DNA of 12,000 nucleotides from positions 1-12,000 of the forward strand of contig JAKAMD010000069.1 in assembly GCA_021823875.1 (NCBI GenBank), read 5' to 3'. Positions 1 to 6,617 of the stretch are shown one piece after another (positions within the stretch are counted from its first letter, which is position 1; each line of letters starts with the position of its first letter). The notes under the pieces were generated by a model, which saw nothing but the letters and a program-made list of their open reading frames with translations, did no database searches and was not told the DNA's origin. The position numbers and the translations under genes were made by a program. The DNA comes from Pseudomonadota bacterium (GTDB lineage: Bacteria; Pseudomonadota; Alphaproteobacteria; Rhizobiales; Xanthobacteraceae).

Positions 1-153
1 GCGGTCAACGCCGGCGCGCCATGCAAGGTTCCATTGCGGCCGGCGTGCCGGCCTTGTCGCAAGGATAGTTTCAAAAATCCGGCTACTACCCGGCACCGGG
101 CGACGCATTGATCCGCCGCAAAAAAAATGCGGTGCGCGAAGTATTTTAAAAAC
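1..153. other. Non-coding left edge with small inverted repeats
   Basis: No convincing gene is seen here; it lies beyond the terminator of the minus-strand barrel gene. Two small inverted repeats are visible: a 7-bp GC palindrome at 38-44/47-53 (GGCCGGC with a 2-nt gap), and CCGCA/TGCGG at 116-120/128-132 around a run of seven A. Neither has a recognised role. The second could be a minor hairpin, but it lacks a T-run on either strand. The window edge prevents knowing what lies to the left. Confidence 0.4.
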
Positions 154-180
154 AAAAAACCCCGGACGCGCGGTCCGGGG
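154..180 (-). terminator. Rho-independent terminator of first barrel gene
   Basis: Perfect 8-bp GC-rich stem (160-167 pairing with 173-180) with a 5-nt GCGCG loop. Read on the minus strand it is followed directly by six T, then G and five more T. It begins about 26 nt after the stop codon of the minus-strand outer-membrane gene, exactly where its terminator should be. Confidence 0.9.
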
Positions 181-206
181 CTTTCACGTTCACGTTTGAT
201 GTCGGC

Positions 207-884
207 TCAGAAACGATAGTTGACGCCCGCGCGCAGCACGCTGGTATGGAAGTCAACATCGCTCGACACCGCGCAGTTGCCCGCGCCGCAATTGGCCTTG
301 CCGAGATCGACGTAGAGATATTCCGCTTTCGCGGTCCACGGTCCGACGAGGCCGACTTCCACGCCGCCGCCCAGGGTCCAGCCGGCGCGCGTGTCATTGA
401 TGCCGGCATAGGTGGCCGGCGAAGCCTTGACGTTGCCGAACGCGACGCCGCCAGTGACATAGGGCAACACGCGATCGAAGGCGTAGCCGATGCGGCCGCG
501 CGCGGTTCCCAGCCAATTATTGCGGGTTTCGCAGCTCGTGGTGCACGGCACGCCGTTGGTGGTGCCGCGAATATTGCTCCAGTCGATGTCGCCTTCGACG
601 CCGTACACGGCCTGGCCAGCCTGCCAGTTATAGCCGAGCGTGCCGCCGACCAATCCGCCGGAAAGGTTGGTGCCGCTGGTGCCGGTGGTGCCGCTCCAAT
701 CCGAATGGCCCCAAGCACCGCCGCCGTTGAGACCGACATAGGCGCCCGTCCAATTGTAGAGTGGCGCATAGACCGGTGCCTTCACCGGCATGGCGTGCCG
801 GCGCGAAAGATCCGCCGCATGCGCTGCCACCATCGATGTCACCATGGCGAGCGCCGTCATGCCCGCCAGAATTACGCGCTTCAT
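207..884 (-). CDS. Outer-membrane beta-barrel protein, Omp25/Omp31-like (porin family)
   Basis: 225-residue predicted outer-membrane protein. The start is ATG at 884, giving MKRVILAG; a perfect GGAGG lies 6 nt upstream (891-895), so the in-frame TTG at 890 is not needed. Residues 1-23 form a Sec signal peptide ending AHA, with cleavage before ADL. After a short proline-rich linker comes NWTGAYVGLNGGGAWG, the typical first strand of the Omp25/Omp31-like 8-strand barrel family. Glycine- and aromatic-rich strands follow (RGRIGYAFDRVLPYVTGGVAFG, GWTLGGGVEVGLVGPWTAKAEYLYVDLG; shown here only as landmarks), ending YRF with the terminal Phe of barrel proteins. Two Cys pairs (CTTSC and CGAGNC) sit in predicted loops. 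Family members are abundant small porin-like or structural proteins; the substrate is unknown. It is a paralogue of the next gene but is transcribed separately, since a terminator lies between them. Confidence 0.88.
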   Translation of the reverse strand: MKRVILAGMTALAMVTSMVAAHAADLSRRHAMPVKAPVYAPLYNWTGAYVGLNGGGAWGHSDWSGTTGTSGTNLSGGLVGGTLGYNWQAGQAVYGVEGDIDWSNIRGTTNGVPCTTSCETRNNWLGTARGRIGYAFDRVLPYVTGGVAFGNVKASPATYAGINDTRAGWTLGGGVEVGLVGPWTAKAEYLYVDLGKANCGAGNCAVSSDVDFHTSVLRAGVNYRF

Positions 885-1123
885 TTCCAACCTCCGTAAA
901 CTGGGCCACCCCAGAATGGCGTCAAACTATTCAGAACAATTCTTCTGTCTAGTGTGAAAAAAGCACACTCGACTAAAGTTGTCGCGGCGCTCGTCTTAAA
1001 TAAGACTTTGGTGCGCCACGATTAGGCCGCGATCTAGACTAGGAAATTTCATGATCCGTCTGAAACGAATACTTAAGCGTTGCGCGGCGGGTCCGCGCGT
1101 GCCGGCGTGCCAGCGAGAGGCGC
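885..1123 (-). promoter_or_regulatory. Upstream region of first barrel gene with inverted repeats
   Basis: A gene-free stretch of about 240 bp that is markedly more AT-rich than the coding DNA around it. It should contain the promoter and 5' leader of the 207-884 gene. It holds AGTGTG/CACACT (951-956 and 964-969) around an A-run, and a tight palindrome GTCTTA-AA-TAAGAC (993-1006). Either could be an operator or an mRNA hairpin. I cannot name a regulator and see no convincing -35/-10 pair. The start is decided by GGAGG at 891-895. Confidence 0.4.
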
Positions 1124-1152
1124 AAAAGAAAACCCCGGGCCGAGGCCCGGGG
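1124..1152 (-). terminator. Rho-independent terminator of second barrel gene
   Basis: 9-bp perfect GC stem (1133-1141 with 1144-1152; the innermost pair probably opens into a 4-nt loop). On the minus strand it is followed by TTTTCTTTT (1132-1124). It lies about 30 nt after the stop codon at 1182. The arrangement closely mirrors the terminator of the paralogous gene at 154-180. Confidence 0.9.
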
Positions 1153-1181
1153 CTTTCCGCGCTACGTGTGCTGTCGCACGC

Positions 1182-1802
1182 TCAGAAGTGATAATTGACC
1201 CCGAAACGCAGCAGGCTGCTCGAGAGGCCGTTGTTGGCCCCGGTGACCGAAAAAGCGCGTTCGCCGAGATCCATGTAGAGATATTCGACCTTGGCCGACC
1301 AGTTGGGCGTGAAGCCGACTTCCATGCCGGCGCCGAGGGTCCAGCCGACTTCGGTCTTGGTTTCGGTCAGCGCATTGAACTCGCCCTTGACGTCGCCATA
1401 GGCGAGACCGCCGGTGCCGAAGAACAAGATGTTGTTCATGGCGTAGCCGATGCGCGCGCGCAGCGTGCCGAACCAGGGATTGGAAAATTTGTAGGGGGCG
1501 AAGGTGTCGTCGGCGCTGGAGAGCTGGATATCGGTTTCGCCGCCGAACACGAACTGGCCGTTTTGCCAGTTGTAGCCGAGCTGACCGCCACCAAAGATGC
1601 CGCTTGGGTTGATGCTTGAATTGCTGACCTTGCCCCACTGGTAGCCGAGATTGAGGCCGGCATAGGCACCGCCCCAGTTATAAGTGCTCACTGGAGCCGG
1701 CGCATAATAAGGCGAGGGGCCACGCGGGAGGTCGGCCGCGAGTGCTGCGCCAGAGACCACCGCGACAGTTGCCGCGGCAAACGCCATGATCGATCTTTTC
1801 AT
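1182..1802 (-). CDS. Outer-membrane beta-barrel protein, Omp25/Omp31-like (paralogue)
   Basis: 206-residue predicted outer-membrane barrel. The start is ATG at 1802 (MKRSIMAF), with GGAGG at 1808-1812 five nt upstream; an in-frame GTG at 1814 precedes the ribosome site and is not the start. Signal peptide is residues 1-22 (VSGAALA), with cleavage before ADLPRG. The mature protein opens with YNWGGAYAGLNLGYQWG, the same first-strand motif as the 207-884 product. It continues with alternating strands such as LRARIGYAMNNILFFGTGG and a last strand ending FGVNYHF with the C-terminal Phe. Length and order match the small 8-stranded porin-like family common in Hyphomicrobiales. The two paralogues differ widely in loops, so this is an old duplication. 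It has its own terminator and probably its own promoter in the 1803-2010 gap. Function beyond an outer-membrane barrel cannot be read from sequence. Confidence 0.88.
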   Translation of the reverse strand: MKRSIMAFAAATVAVVSGAALAADLPRGPSPYYAPAPVSTYNWGGAYAGLNLGYQWGKVSNSSINPSGIFGGGQLGYNWQNGQFVFGGETDIQLSSADDTFAPYKFSNPWFGTLRARIGYAMNNILFFGTGGLAYGDVKGEFNALTETKTEVGWTLGAGMEVGFTPNWSAKVEYLYMDLGERAFSVTGANNGLSSSLLRFGVNYHF

Positions 1803-2010
1803 TTTAACCTCCACTTGCCATCCGCGCGCGCCATTGACGCGGCGCTCGCGTTACTCGGCGGTCGGACATCCGCGCGTTTCATTCATCTGTCCGCGCGCGT
1901 TCGACCGTTATTACGGAGGATTTATCGAGCATTTTAGGTTAAACGCTTATGAATCGGTAACGATCAGCCCTCGTTAATCTTAAGGAAGCGTTAGCCGCTG
2001 CGATCTGATA
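1803..2010. promoter_or_regulatory. Divergent promoter region between barrel gene and reductase
   Basis: About 208 bp between divergently transcribed genes, AT-richer than its surroundings from 1905 to 1985. On the minus strand TTACCG (1960-1955) and TAAAAT (1936-1931) with an 18-nt spacer make a plausible sigma-70-type promoter for the 1182-1802 gene, leaving a leader of about 125 nt. I see no clear promoter for the plus-strand reductase. A GGAGG at 1915-1919 is not followed by a usable start codon. Confidence 0.35.
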
Positions 2011-2019
2011 ATGTCAGAT
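2003..2019 (+). promoter_or_regulatory. Small hairpin with start codon in its loop
   Basis: ATCTGA (2003-2008) and TCAGAT (2014-2019) are perfect 6-bp arms separated by TAATG. The ATG in that spacer is the start codon of the reductase gene, which lacks a proper Shine-Dalgarno sequence. This could affect initiation or be chance; the stem is short and AT-rich. Confidence 0.3.
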
Positions 2020-2781
2020 GTGGACCATTCAACCCAACCGCGTGCGGTGCTGATCACCGGCGGCGCTCATCGCATCGGCGCGACGATCGCGCGTACGCTG
2101 GCGCGCGCCGGTTATGCGGTGGCACTGCATGCCAATCGTTCGCGCGCAGCGGCCGAGCAACTGGCCGCCGAAATCATCGATGCTGGCGGAAGCGCGCGCG
2201 TCGTGCTCGCCGATCTCGCCGACCACGGCAGTCTGCGCAATCTGGTGCCGGCGGCCGCGGCGGCCTTCGGTCCACTCACGCTGCTCGTCAACAGCGCCGC
2301 CGAGTTCGAGCCCGACGAGATCGAAAGCCTCGCGCACGCGCGTCTGGAGCGAACCTTCGCCGTCAACCTGGCGGCACCCTTGTTCCTGGCGCAGGCTTTC
2401 GCCGCGCAGGCGCCGGCGGGCGCCTCGATCGTCAATGTCACTGATCAGCGCGTGTTCAGGCCGACGCCGCGCTTTCTCTCCTACACCTTGAGCAAGAGCG
2501 CGCTGCACACGGCCACCACCACGCTGGCGCAGGCGTTGGCGCCGCGCCTGCGGGTCAATGCGGTGGCGCCGGGGCCGACATTGCCGAGCCCGCGCCAGAC
2601 CGAAGACCAGTTCGCCGAACAGGCCGCCAATCTGCCGTTGCAGCGCGGCCCCACGCCGGAGGATATCGCCGCCGCGGTGCTTTATCTGGCGGGTGCGGCA
2701 AGCGTCACCGGTGTCACCATCGCGGTCGACGGCGGCCAGCATCTCGCCTGGCGCACGCCCGATAGCGACGTCGCCGAGTAG
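2011..2781 (+). CDS. Short-chain dehydrogenase/reductase, FolM/PTR1 (pteridine reductase)-like
   Basis: 256-residue NADP(H)-type short-chain reductase with a Rossmann fold. The cofactor motif is TGGAHRIG at 16-23. An Arg in the ANRS segment (residue 43) suits NADPH, and N94 lies in LVNSA. The active site has YTLSK (Y158, K162), but the usual catalytic Ser position is VTD (D145). Replacement of Ser by Asp is known in FolM (dihydromonapterin reductase) and PTR1 pteridine reductases, and the C-terminal VDGGQHL also resembles FolM. A pteridine substrate is therefore a reasonable inference, but not proven; other SDR roles remain possible. Start: ATG 2011 has no good ribosome site (the nearest purine run, AAGGAAG, is about 22 nt away), and the ATG sits in the loop of a small hairpin. 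First gene of the plus-strand series. Confidence 0.85.
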   Translation: MSDVDHSTQPRAVLITGGAHRIGATIARTLARAGYAVALHANRSRAAAEQLAAEIIDAGGSARVVLADLADHGSLRNLVPAAAAAFGPLTLLVNSAAEFEPDEIESLAHARLERTFAVNLAAPLFLAQAFAAQAPAGASIVNVTDQRVFRPTPRFLSYTLSKSALHTATTTLAQALAPRLRVNAVAPGPTLPSPRQTEDQFAEQAANLPLQRGPTPEDIAAAVLYLAGAASVTGVTIAVDGGQHLAWRTPDSDVAE

Positions 2782-2802
2782 CCGTGCACACATTATTTAT
2801 AT

Positions 2803-2917
2803 GTCATTCAGGGGCGCACGCGTCAGCGTACGAACCCGGAATCCGGCGCTATAGCGCAAGGCCCTTATTATGGCCCTGGATTCCGGGTCCGGCGCTAGCG
2901 TGCTGTCCCGGAATGAC
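2803..2917. repeat. Intergenic palindromic repeat, family A, copy 1
   Basis: About 115-bp imperfect palindrome bounded by GTCATTC and GAATGAC. Internal arms are ACCCGGAATCC (2834-2844) and GGATTCCGGGT (2878-2888). A second copy of the same family lies at 6879-6980 and shares the ends, both arms and the run TCCGGGTCCGGCGCT. It fills the gap between the reductase and uvrC and can fold into a long cruciform or RNA hairpin. Elements of this look are common between genes in Bradyrhizobium and relatives; I assign no protein or mobility function. Confidence 0.85.
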
Positions 2918-2929
2918 GGAATGAGAAGA

Positions 2930-4933
2930 ATGAGCGGCAAGAAAGACATCGATCCGGCCAGCGACCTCGCCGAGGAAGACGACGAGCAAGCGCTGCCCGA
3001 ACTGGAGATGGAGGAAGCCCCGGCCGGCACGCTCGCTGCCGGGCGCACGGTGATCGCGCGCTTCGTCAAGCTCGCGCCCGCCGCACCCGGCGTCTATCGC
3101 ATGATCGACGCCAAGGGCGAGGTGCTCTATGTCGGCAAGGCCAAGAGCATCAAGAAGCGGCTCGCCTCCTATGCGCGGCCGACCGGCTACGACGCGCGCA
3201 TCGCGCGCATGATCAGCGCGACCGTCTCGCTCGAATTCGTCACCACCGCGACCGAGACCGAGGCGCTGCTGCTCGAAGCCAACCTGATCAAGCGGCTGCG
3301 CCCGCGCTTCAACGTGCTCTTACGCGACGACAAGTCGTTCCCCTATATCCTGATCACCTCCGACCATTGGGCGCCGCAGATCCTGAAACACCGCGGCGCG
3401 CGCACGCGCTCCGGCCGCTATTACGGGCCGTTCGCTTCGGCCGGCGCGGTCAACCGCACCATCAATGCGCTGCAGCGAGCATTTCTGTTGCGCTCGTGCT
3501 CGGACAGTTTCTTCGAGGCGCGCACGCGGCCGTGCCTGCTCTATCAGATCAAGCGTTGCGCGGCGCCGTGCACCGGCGAGATCGATTTCGCCGGCTATGG
3601 CGAGCTGGTGCGCGAAGCGCATGAATTTCTCTCCGGCCGTAGCCGGTCGGTGCAGAAAGAGTTGGCAGAGGCGATGGACAAGGCCTCGGAGGCGCTCGAT
3701 TTCGAGCATGCCGCGGTCTATCGCGATCGGCTGTCGGCGCTGTCGGCGATCCAGTCGCACCAGGGCATCAATCCGCGCAGCATCGAGGAGGCCGACGTCT
3801 TCGCCGTGCACCAGGCCGGCGGCTACACTTGCGTCGAGGTGTTCTTCTTCCGCACCGGACAGAACTGGGGCAACCGCGCTTATTTCCCCAAGGCCGACCG
3901 CGCGCTCGGCGCCGGCGAGGTGCTGGAAGCATTCCTCGCGCAATTCTACGACGACAAGCCGCCGCCGCGGCTCATTCTGGTGTCGCACGAATTCGCCGAG
4001 CGCGATCTGCTGGCGCAGGCGCTTTCCGCCAAGAGCGAGCGCAAGGTCGAAGTGGCGGTGCCGCAACGCGGCGAGCGCAAGGAACTGGTGACGCATGCGT
4101 TGAGCAATGCGCGCGAGGCGCTGGCGCGCAAGCTTGCCGACACCCAGTCGCAGCAAAGGCTGCTCGATGCGCTGCGCGAGACGTTTTCCCTGCCGCATTC
4201 GCCACGCCGGATCGAGGTCTATGACAACAGCCACATTGCGGGGACGAATGCGGTCGGCGCCATGGTGGTCGCCGGTCCGGAAGGTTTCCGGAAGAACCAG
4301 TACCGCAAGTTCAACATCCGCTCGCAGGATCTCACGCCGGGCGACGACTACGGCATGATGCGCGAAGTGCTGCAGCGGCGGTTCAAGAGGCTGCTGGAGG
4401 AGGCGCCGCGACCGCGTCCTGAGGAGGCAATGGCGGCGGAGGGAAACGGCGGAATTCGCCTCGACGAGGAGCAACCTTGGCCCGACCTGGTGCTGATCGA
4501 CGGCGGGCAGGGCCAGCTCAAGGCCGCGACCGAGACGCTTGCCACGCTCGGCGTCACCGACGTGCCGATGGTCGCCATTGCCAAGGGGCCCGACCGCGAC
4601 GCCGGCCGCGAGACCTTCTTCATGGCGGGCAAGAGCCCATTCAAGTTGCCGCCGCGCGATCCCTTGCTTTATTTCATCGAGCGGCTGCGCGACGAGGCCC
4701 ACCGCTTCGCCATCGGCTCCCACCGCGCACGCCGCAAGAAGGACATCCGCGAGGCCGGCTTGCAGGAAATCCCGGGTATCGGTCCCACCCGCAAGCGGGC
4801 GCTGTTGCGGCATTTCGGTACTGTGAAAGCGATCGAGCGCGCGAGCCTGCCTGACCTCGCGCAGGTGCCGGGAATTAATGCGGAGACCGCGCGAAAGATA
4901 TATGAGTTCTTCCACGAGCAGGCGGTGCGGTAA
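2930..4933 (+). CDS. uvrC: UvrABC excinuclease subunit C
   Basis: 667-residue UvrC, which makes both incisions around UvrB-bound DNA lesions in nucleotide excision repair. Order of domains: an acidic N-terminal extension (1-40); a GIY-YIG nuclease (GVY at 54-56, YVGKAK from 67), cutting 3' of the lesion; four Cys at 190, 202, 210 and 214 (in RSC, RPC, KRC and APC), matching the iron-sulfur site; a UVR domain for UvrB contact around 242-277; an RNase-H-like domain for the 5' cut with YDNSH (D432), LIDGG (D524) and GSHRARRKK (H598); and a C-terminal double helix-hairpin-helix (about 612-663: EIPGIGPTRKRALLRHFG). An acidic insert (about 491-518) precedes the second catalytic Asp. The frame opens at 2870, but 2870-2917 is palindromic repeat, so ATG 2930 (or 2921) is the credible start. 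The ribosome site is weak. Complete and intact. Confidence 0.95.
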   Translation: MSGKKDIDPASDLAEEDDEQALPELEMEEAPAGTLAAGRTVIARFVKLAPAAPGVYRMIDAKGEVLYVGKAKSIKKRLASYARPTGYDARIARMISATVSLEFVTTATETEALLLEANLIKRLRPRFNVLLRDDKSFPYILITSDHWAPQILKHRGARTRSGRYYGPFASAGAVNRTINALQRAFLLRSCSDSFFEARTRPCLLYQIKRCAAPCTGEIDFAGYGELVREAHEFLSGRSRSVQKELAEAMDKASEALDFEHAAVYRDRLSALSAIQSHQGINPRSIEEADVFAVHQAGGYTCVEVFFFRTGQNWGNRAYFPKADRALGAGEVLEAFLAQFYDDKPPPRLILVSHEFAERDLLAQALSAKSERKVEVAVPQRGERKELVTHALSNAREALARKLADTQSQQRLLDALRETFSLPHSPRRIEVYDNSHIAGTNAVGAMVVAGPEGFRKNQYRKFNIRSQDLTPGDDYGMMREVLQRRFKRLLEEAPRPRPEEAMAAEGNGGIRLDEEQPWPDLVLIDGGQGQLKAATETLATLGVTDVPMVAIAKGPDRDAGRETFFMAGKSPFKLPPRDPLLYFIERLRDEAHRFAIGSHRARRKKDIREAGLQEIPGIGPTRKRALLRHFGTVKAIERASLPDLAQVPGINAETARKIYEFFHEQAVR

Positions 4934-4943
4934 TCACACGCTT

Positions 4944-5028
4944 CGTCATGGCCGGGCTTGTCCCGGCCATCCACGTCTTCCTTGGCTCAGCGAAGACGTG
5001 GATGCCCGGCATGAAGCCGGGCATGACG
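4944..5028. repeat. Intergenic palindromic repeat, family B
   Basis: 85-bp nested palindrome in the uvrC-dioxygenase gap. Outer ends CGTCATG and CATGACG and the long arms ATCCACGTCTTC / GAAGACGTGGAT pair across the centre. Each half also contains its own hairpin: GGCCGGG...CCCGGCC at 4950-4968 and GCCCGGC...GCCGGGC at 5004-5022. It starts 10 nt after the uvrC stop. It can therefore fold as one long stem or as two adjacent hairpins. There is no T-run, so it is not a classic terminator. Different from family A, though both end in a GTCAT/ATGAC motif. Similar elements are frequent between genes in Hyphomicrobiales. Confidence 0.85.
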
Positions 5029-5056
5029 GTGGTGAACCAAAAATCGAGGAAGCGGA

Positions 5057-5947
5057 ATGATCATCCAGCGGCAAGAAGACGTCACGCCCAAGGTGCTGGA
5101 CGCCTACAAGAACATCGAGGATCCGCGCCTGCGCGAAATCGTCGCATCCCTGGTCAAGCACCTGCATGCGTTCGCGCGCGAAGTGCACTTGACCGAAGAG
5201 GAATTCCAGGCCGGAACTGCGCTCGTCGCCCGCATGGGTCAGATGACGAACGCCACGCACAATGAAGTCGTGCTGATGGCGGGCTCGCTCGGATTATCCG
5301 CGCTGGTCTGCCTGCTCAACAACGGCAATAACGGGCAGACCGAGACCACCGCCAATCTGCTCGGGCCGTTCTGGCGCATGAATTCGCCCGCTACCCAGAA
5401 CGGCGGCTCCATCGTGCGCTCGCCGACGCCGGGGCCGGCGATCTTCGTCGATGCCTGGGTCAAGGACAGCAACGGCAATCCGATCGCCGGTGCCGAGGTC
5501 GACGTTTGGCATTCCTCGCCGGAGGGCTTCTACGAGCAGCAGGACCCCAAGCAGGCCGACATGAACCTGCGCGGCAAGTTCGTCACCGATGCGGAAGGGC
5601 ACTTCTGGTTTCGCAGCGTCAAGCCCGCCGGCTACCCGATCCCCGTCGACGGGCCGGTCGGCGACCTGGTGCGCGCCGGTAAACGCCACAATTTCCGCCC
5701 CGCGCACCTGCACTTCCTGATCTTCAAGGAAGGCTTCAAAACGCTGATTTCGCAAATTTACTCGAACGACGACGACAGACTGGAGACCGACGTGCAGTTC
5801 GGCGTCACCCGCGCGCTGATCGCCAATTACGTGCGCCACGAGGGGAATGCCCCGGCCCCCGACGTGCAGGGCGAGTGGTATTCGCTTGAACAAGTTTTCG
5901 TCATGGAACCGGGCAAGAGTCAGTTGCCGAAGCCGCCGATCCAATAA
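5057..5947 (+). CDS. Intradiol ring-cleavage dioxygenase (catechol/hydroxyquinol 1,2-dioxygenase family)
   Basis: 296-residue Fe(III) intradiol dioxygenase; the family opens catechol-type rings between the two hydroxyls using O2 to give cis,cis-muconate-type or maleylacetate products. Residues about 20-90 match the N-terminal helical dioxygenase linker domain (ASLVKHLHAFAREV, then EEFQAG and LGLSALV). The catalytic domain follows LLGPFWR (101-107). All four metal ligands are visible: Y159 (WHSSPEGFY), Y193 (GYPIPVDGPVG), H217 and H219 (RPAHLHF), with R214 next to them. Length and the N-terminal domain fit the CatA/hydroxyquinol dioxygenase branch rather than protocatechuate 3,4-dioxygenase; catechol versus hydroxyquinol cannot be decided. 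ATG 5057 has GAGGA at 5046-5050. No transporter, regulator or other ring-degradation gene is nearby, and it interrupts the usual uvrC-pgsA adjacency. Confidence 0.92.
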   Translation: MIIQRQEDVTPKVLDAYKNIEDPRLREIVASLVKHLHAFAREVHLTEEEFQAGTALVARMGQMTNATHNEVVLMAGSLGLSALVCLLNNGNNGQTETTANLLGPFWRMNSPATQNGGSIVRSPTPGPAIFVDAWVKDSNGNPIAGAEVDVWHSSPEGFYEQQDPKQADMNLRGKFVTDAEGHFWFRSVKPAGYPIPVDGPVGDLVRAGKRHNFRPAHLHFLIFKEGFKTLISQIYSNDDDRLETDVQFGVTRALIANYVRHEGNAPAPDVQGEWYSLEQVFVMEPGKSQLPKPPIQ

Positions 5948-6008
5948 AGCCGGGATCGCCGGCCCGCGGCAGTTGACCTCGGCAATCCAGGGGTGTTCCT
6001 TGTCCGGG

Positions 6009-6617
6009 ATGAACGCCTACACAGCCCGACGCCTGCCGGCGCGCCCGCTCGCGCTGCCGAACTTGTTGACCTATGGACGCATCGCCGCGGTGCCGGTGGT
6101 GGTGGCGCTGTTGTATTGGCAGAGCATCGAGGGCGGCGCCTTGTGGCTGCGCTGGGTGGCGCTGGCCTTCTTCGCCGTCGCGGGCGTGACCGATTTCTTC
6201 GATGGCTATTTGGCCCGCGTGTGGGAGCAGCAGTCCTCGCTCGGCCGCATGCTCGATCCGATCGCCGACAAGCTCTTGGTGTCGTCTTGCCTGCTGATGC
6301 TGGCGGCCGAGGAGATCATCCGCGGCTGGTCGCTGCTCGCCGCGGTCATCATCCTGTGCCGTGAAATCCTGGTGTCGGGCCTGCGTGAATATCTCGCCGA
6401 ATTGCGCGTCAGCGTGCCGGTCACGCGGCTCGCCAAGTGGAAGACCATGGGGCAGATGGTGGCGATCGGGTTCCTGATCGCGGGGCCGGCCGGCGACCAG
6501 GTCATTCCAGACGTGACCCGGGTCGGCATTTTCCTGTTGTGGGCGTCGGCGCTGCTGACGCTCTATACCGGCTACGACTATATGCGGGCCGGCCTGCGCT
6601 ATGTGATCGAAGAATGA
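6009..6617 (+). CDS. pgsA: CDP-diacylglycerol--glycerol-3-phosphate 3-phosphatidyltransferase
   Basis: 202-residue integral membrane enzyme of phosphatidylglycerol synthesis: CDP-diacylglycerol + glycerol-3-phosphate gives phosphatidylglycerol phosphate + CMP. The CDP-alcohol phosphotransferase signature DG-x2-AR-x8-G-x3-D-x3-D is complete in DGYLAR...LGRMLDPIAD. The N-terminal LPNLLTYGRI and several hydrophobic segments (VVVALLYW, WVALAFFAVAGVTDFF, LVSSCLLMLAA, LLAAVIILCREILVSGLREY) fit PgsA, and REI-GLREYLAE is typical of PgsA rather than of phosphatidylserine synthase. ATG 6009 is chosen because family proteins begin a few residues before LPNLLT. A TTG three codons upstream (6000) is better spaced from AGGGG (5989-5993) and is a real alternative. 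The stop overlaps the moaD start (ATGA), so the two are translationally coupled. Confidence 0.93.
   Translation: MNAYTARRLPARPLALPNLLTYGRIAAVPVVVALLYWQSIEGGALWLRWVALAFFAVAGVTDFFDGYLARVWEQQSSLGRMLDPIADKLLVSSCLLMLAAEEIIRGWSLLAAVIILCREILVSGLREYLAELRVSVPVTRLAKWKTMGQMVAIGFLIAGPAGDQVIPDVTRVGIFLLWASALLTLYTGYDYMRAGLRYVIEE

Noticed and set aside
1786..1977. Small plus-strand open frame in the divergent gap
   Set aside because: It begins inside the barrel gene's signal peptide region on the opposite strand, has no ribosome site and no family resemblance.
2870..2929. Extended N-terminus of UvrC from 2870
   Set aside because: Most of the extension is palindromic repeat sequence that recurs at 6879-6980, so it is unlikely to be protein.
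3320..4915. Long open frame (531 codons) antisense to uvrC
   Set aside because: The plus strand encodes an unmistakable full-length UvrC. Long antisense frames are expected in GC-rich DNA, and the translation has no recognisable domain.
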